From Kaiparowitsia implicata GSE-PSE-MK54-09C (GTDB taxonomy: Bacteria; Cyanobacteriota; Cyanobacteriia; Elainellales; Elainellaceae): a DNA stretch of 64,000 bases. A program made the translations under genes and the position numbers. The notes below the pieces were generated by a model. That model had not been told where the DNA came from, searched no databases, and saw nothing but the letters and a program-made list of their open reading frames with translations. Below, one piece after another: positions 62,610-64,000 of the stretch (position 1 is the stretch's first letter; the number at the start of each line of letters is the position of its first letter). The DNA lies in the NCBI GenBank assembly GCA_019359435.1, contig JAHHHI010000075.1:1-64000 (forward strand), read 5' to 3'.

Positions 62610-64000
62610 ATGCAACCCAATAACCCAAATCAATTTACCGAAAAAGCCTGGGAGGCGATCGCCCGCACCCCTGACATGGCTAAGCAAGCCCAGCATCAGC
62701 AGATTGAACCCGAACACCTGATGCGATCGCTGCTTGACCAAGACGATGGGTTGGTGATTAGCATCTTTAACCGAGCAGAGGTGAACGTGCCCCGAGTGCG
62801 CGAGTATACCGAAGCCGCCATCGCGCGGCAGCCCAAAGTCTCTGGCAGCGGCAACACTGTGTATCTAGGACGCGCCCTGGATACGCTGCTTGATCGGGCA
62901 GATGAGTTTCGCAAAGAGTTCCGCGATGACTATATTTCTATCGAACATTTGCTGCTGGCTTATACCAGAGATGATCGGTTCGGCAAGGGACTTTTCAAAG
63001 AACTGAAGCTCGACGAAGACACGCTAAAGCGGGTGGTGAAGCAAGTGCGCGGCAATCAAACAGTGACGGATCAAAATCCTGAAGGCAAGTACGAAGCCTT
63101 AGAGAAATATGGCCGCGACCTCACCGCAATGGCCCGCTTGGGCAAACTGGACCCGGTGATCGGGCGCGATGACGAGATTCGCCGCACTATCCAAATTCTC
63201 TCGCGGCGCACCAAGAATAATCCGGTGCTGATTGGGGAACCCGGTGTAGGCAAAACGGCGATCGCCGAAGGGCTGGCTCAGCGCATCGTCAAAGGCGATG
63301 TGCCCGAATCCCTTAAAGATCGCAAGCTGATTGCGCTAGATATGGGGGCGCTGATTGCCGGTGCTAAGTATCGCGGTGAGTTTGAAGAGCGGCTGAAAGC
63401 CGTGCTAAAGGAAGTGACCGAATCCAACGGCACCATCATTCTCTTTATTGACGAGATTCACACCGTGGTTGGGGCCGGGGCCAGTCAGGGGTCGATGGAT
63501 GCAGGCAACCTGCTCAAGCCGATGCTGGCGCGGGGCGAACTGCGCTGCATTGGCGCAACGACGCTGGATGAGTATCGCAAATACATCGAGAAGGATGCGG
63601 CGCTAGAGCGGCGCTTCCAGCAGGTGTATGTGGATCAGCCCTCGGTCGAAGATACTGTGTCCATTTTGCGGGGACTGAAGGATCGCTACGAAACCCACCA
63701 TAACGTCAAGATTGCGGACAACTCTCTGGTGGCGGCGGCCATGCTGTCAAATCGCTACATTAGCGATCGCTTCTTGCCTGACAAAGCCATTGATTTGGTG
63801 GATGAAGCCGCTGCCAAGCTGAAGATGGAAGTCACCTCTAAGCCCGAAGAGCTGGATGAGGTGGATCGCAAAATTCTGCAAATCGAGATGGAGCGACTGT
63901 CGCTGCAAAAGGAAACCGATATGGCCTCGCGCGATCGCCTCGATAAACTCGATCGCGAATTGGCCGATCTCAAAGAAACCCAGACCGCACTCAATGCGCA
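62610..64000 (+). CDS. clpB: ATP-dependent disaggregase ClpB, 3' end beyond window
   Basis: The frame from the ATG at 62610 stays open to the window end (463 codons). It begins with the Clp N domain ([37 protein letters not shown]), then AAA-1 with Walker [16 protein letters not shown] near residue 210, [27 protein letters not shown], and Walker [27 protein letters not shown]. Arginine-finger region [12 protein letters not shown] follows, then the start of the middle coiled-coil domain ([16 protein letters not shown]), which distinguishes ClpB from ClpA and ClpC. The enzyme works with DnaK to rescue aggregated proteins. Confidence 0.95.
   Translation, partial: MQPNNPNQFTEKAWEAIARTPDMAKQAQHQQIEPEHLMRSLLDQDDGLVISIFNRAEVNVPRVREYTEAAIARQPKVSGSGNTVYLGRALDTLLDRADEFRKEFRDDYISIEHLLLAYTRDDRFGKGLFKELKLDEDTLKRVVKQVRGNQTVTDQNPEGKYEALEKYGRDLTAMARLGKLDPVIGRDDEIRRTIQILSRRTKNNPVLIGEPGVGKTAIAEGLAQRIVKGDVPESLKDRKLIALDMGALIAGAKYRGEFEERLKAVLKEVTESNGTIILFIDEIHTVVGAGASQGSMDAGNLLKPMLARGELRCIGATTLDEYRKYIEKDAALERRFQQVYVDQPSVEDTVSILRGLKDRYETHHNVKIADNSLVAAAMLSNRYISDRFLPDKAIDLVDEAAAKLKMEVTSKPEELDEVDRKILQIEMERLSLQKETDMASRDRLDKLDRELADLKETQTALNA

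Noticed and set aside
1-64000. CRISPR arrays, tRNA and rRNA genes
   Set aside because: No regularly spaced repeats and no T-loop/anticodon-like structures with matching stems were seen by eye; repeats found are dispersed palindromes and MITEs.

Overview
The window is chromosomal DNA of a cyanobacterium. The HIP1 palindrome GCGATCGC is scattered through nearly every gene. The gene set is cyanobacterial as well: an Slr1923/BciB-type divinyl-chlorophyllide reductase, CobN, a phosphoribulokinase-family protein, LrtA, an NB-ARC/WD40 STAND protein, four-Cys Ser/Thr kinase and 4-vinyl-type coiled-coil proteins, and an Amt gene with an exact NtcA box. The genus cannot be fixed from the sequence. No rRNA, tRNA or CRISPR array was seen.

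Layout. 1-4.4 kb: the 5' tip of an IS630-type transposase, bciB, an unusual pair (ribbon-helix-helix protein followed by a degenerate PIN domain fused to a LeuA-type regulatory domain), and a membrane-anchored protein. 4.4-9.8 kb: cobN and cobB, divergently arranged, for cobalamin synthesis. 9.8-20.6 kb: a minus-strand catabolic/transport cluster. It holds a BMP/nucleobase-type ABC importer (binding protein, two permeases, double ATPase), an NMT1/SsuABC-type importer (binding protein, ATPase, permease), a formamidase and two isochorismatase-fold amidohydrolases, one very like biuret hydrolase. A four-helix-bundle gene interrupts it. The likely role is scavenging nitrogen from small amides or nitrogen heterocycles.

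21-31 kb: a 1239-residue STAND/WD40 protein, the ammonium transporter amt with its terminator and NtcA site, and an RsbU-like phosphatase with an RsbW-like kinase. 31-39 kb: ilvE, a small RHH-like protein, an imelysin/EfeO-like lipoprotein, a CPBP protease, lipB, lrtA and an Hsp70-like protein. 39.4-42.2 kb: a graveyard of decayed accessory genes (UvrD-like helicase with a RelE-like N-terminus, HNH nuclease, IS4 transposase, DNA methyltransferase C-terminus). 42-51 kb: a Ser/Thr kinase, coiled-coil and small conserved proteins, ackA, and a large cNMP-binding/AAA/polyferredoxin membrane protein. 51-57 kb: an ArsR regulator, two GT-C-type membrane proteins and a divergent phosphoribulokinase-family protein. 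57-64 kb: a basic HTH protein, a PAS/GAF/GGDEF/EAL protein, and clpB, cut by the window end.

Three small non-autonomous repeat families run through the region. The first is TA-flanked MITEs of about 130 bp (28067, 34295, and two head-to-tail copies from 51538). The second is a 45/121-bp element bounded by CGTCAGTTCGGG-type ends; one copy has an 8-bp target duplication and two large nested palindromes. The third is a hairpin of about 50 bp whose stem covaries between copies. The most novel protein-level candidates are the RHH + PIN/LeuA pair (1572-3019), the nitrogen-scavenging cluster (9760-20579), and the ATPase-dead AAA/ferredoxin fusion (48096-50684).
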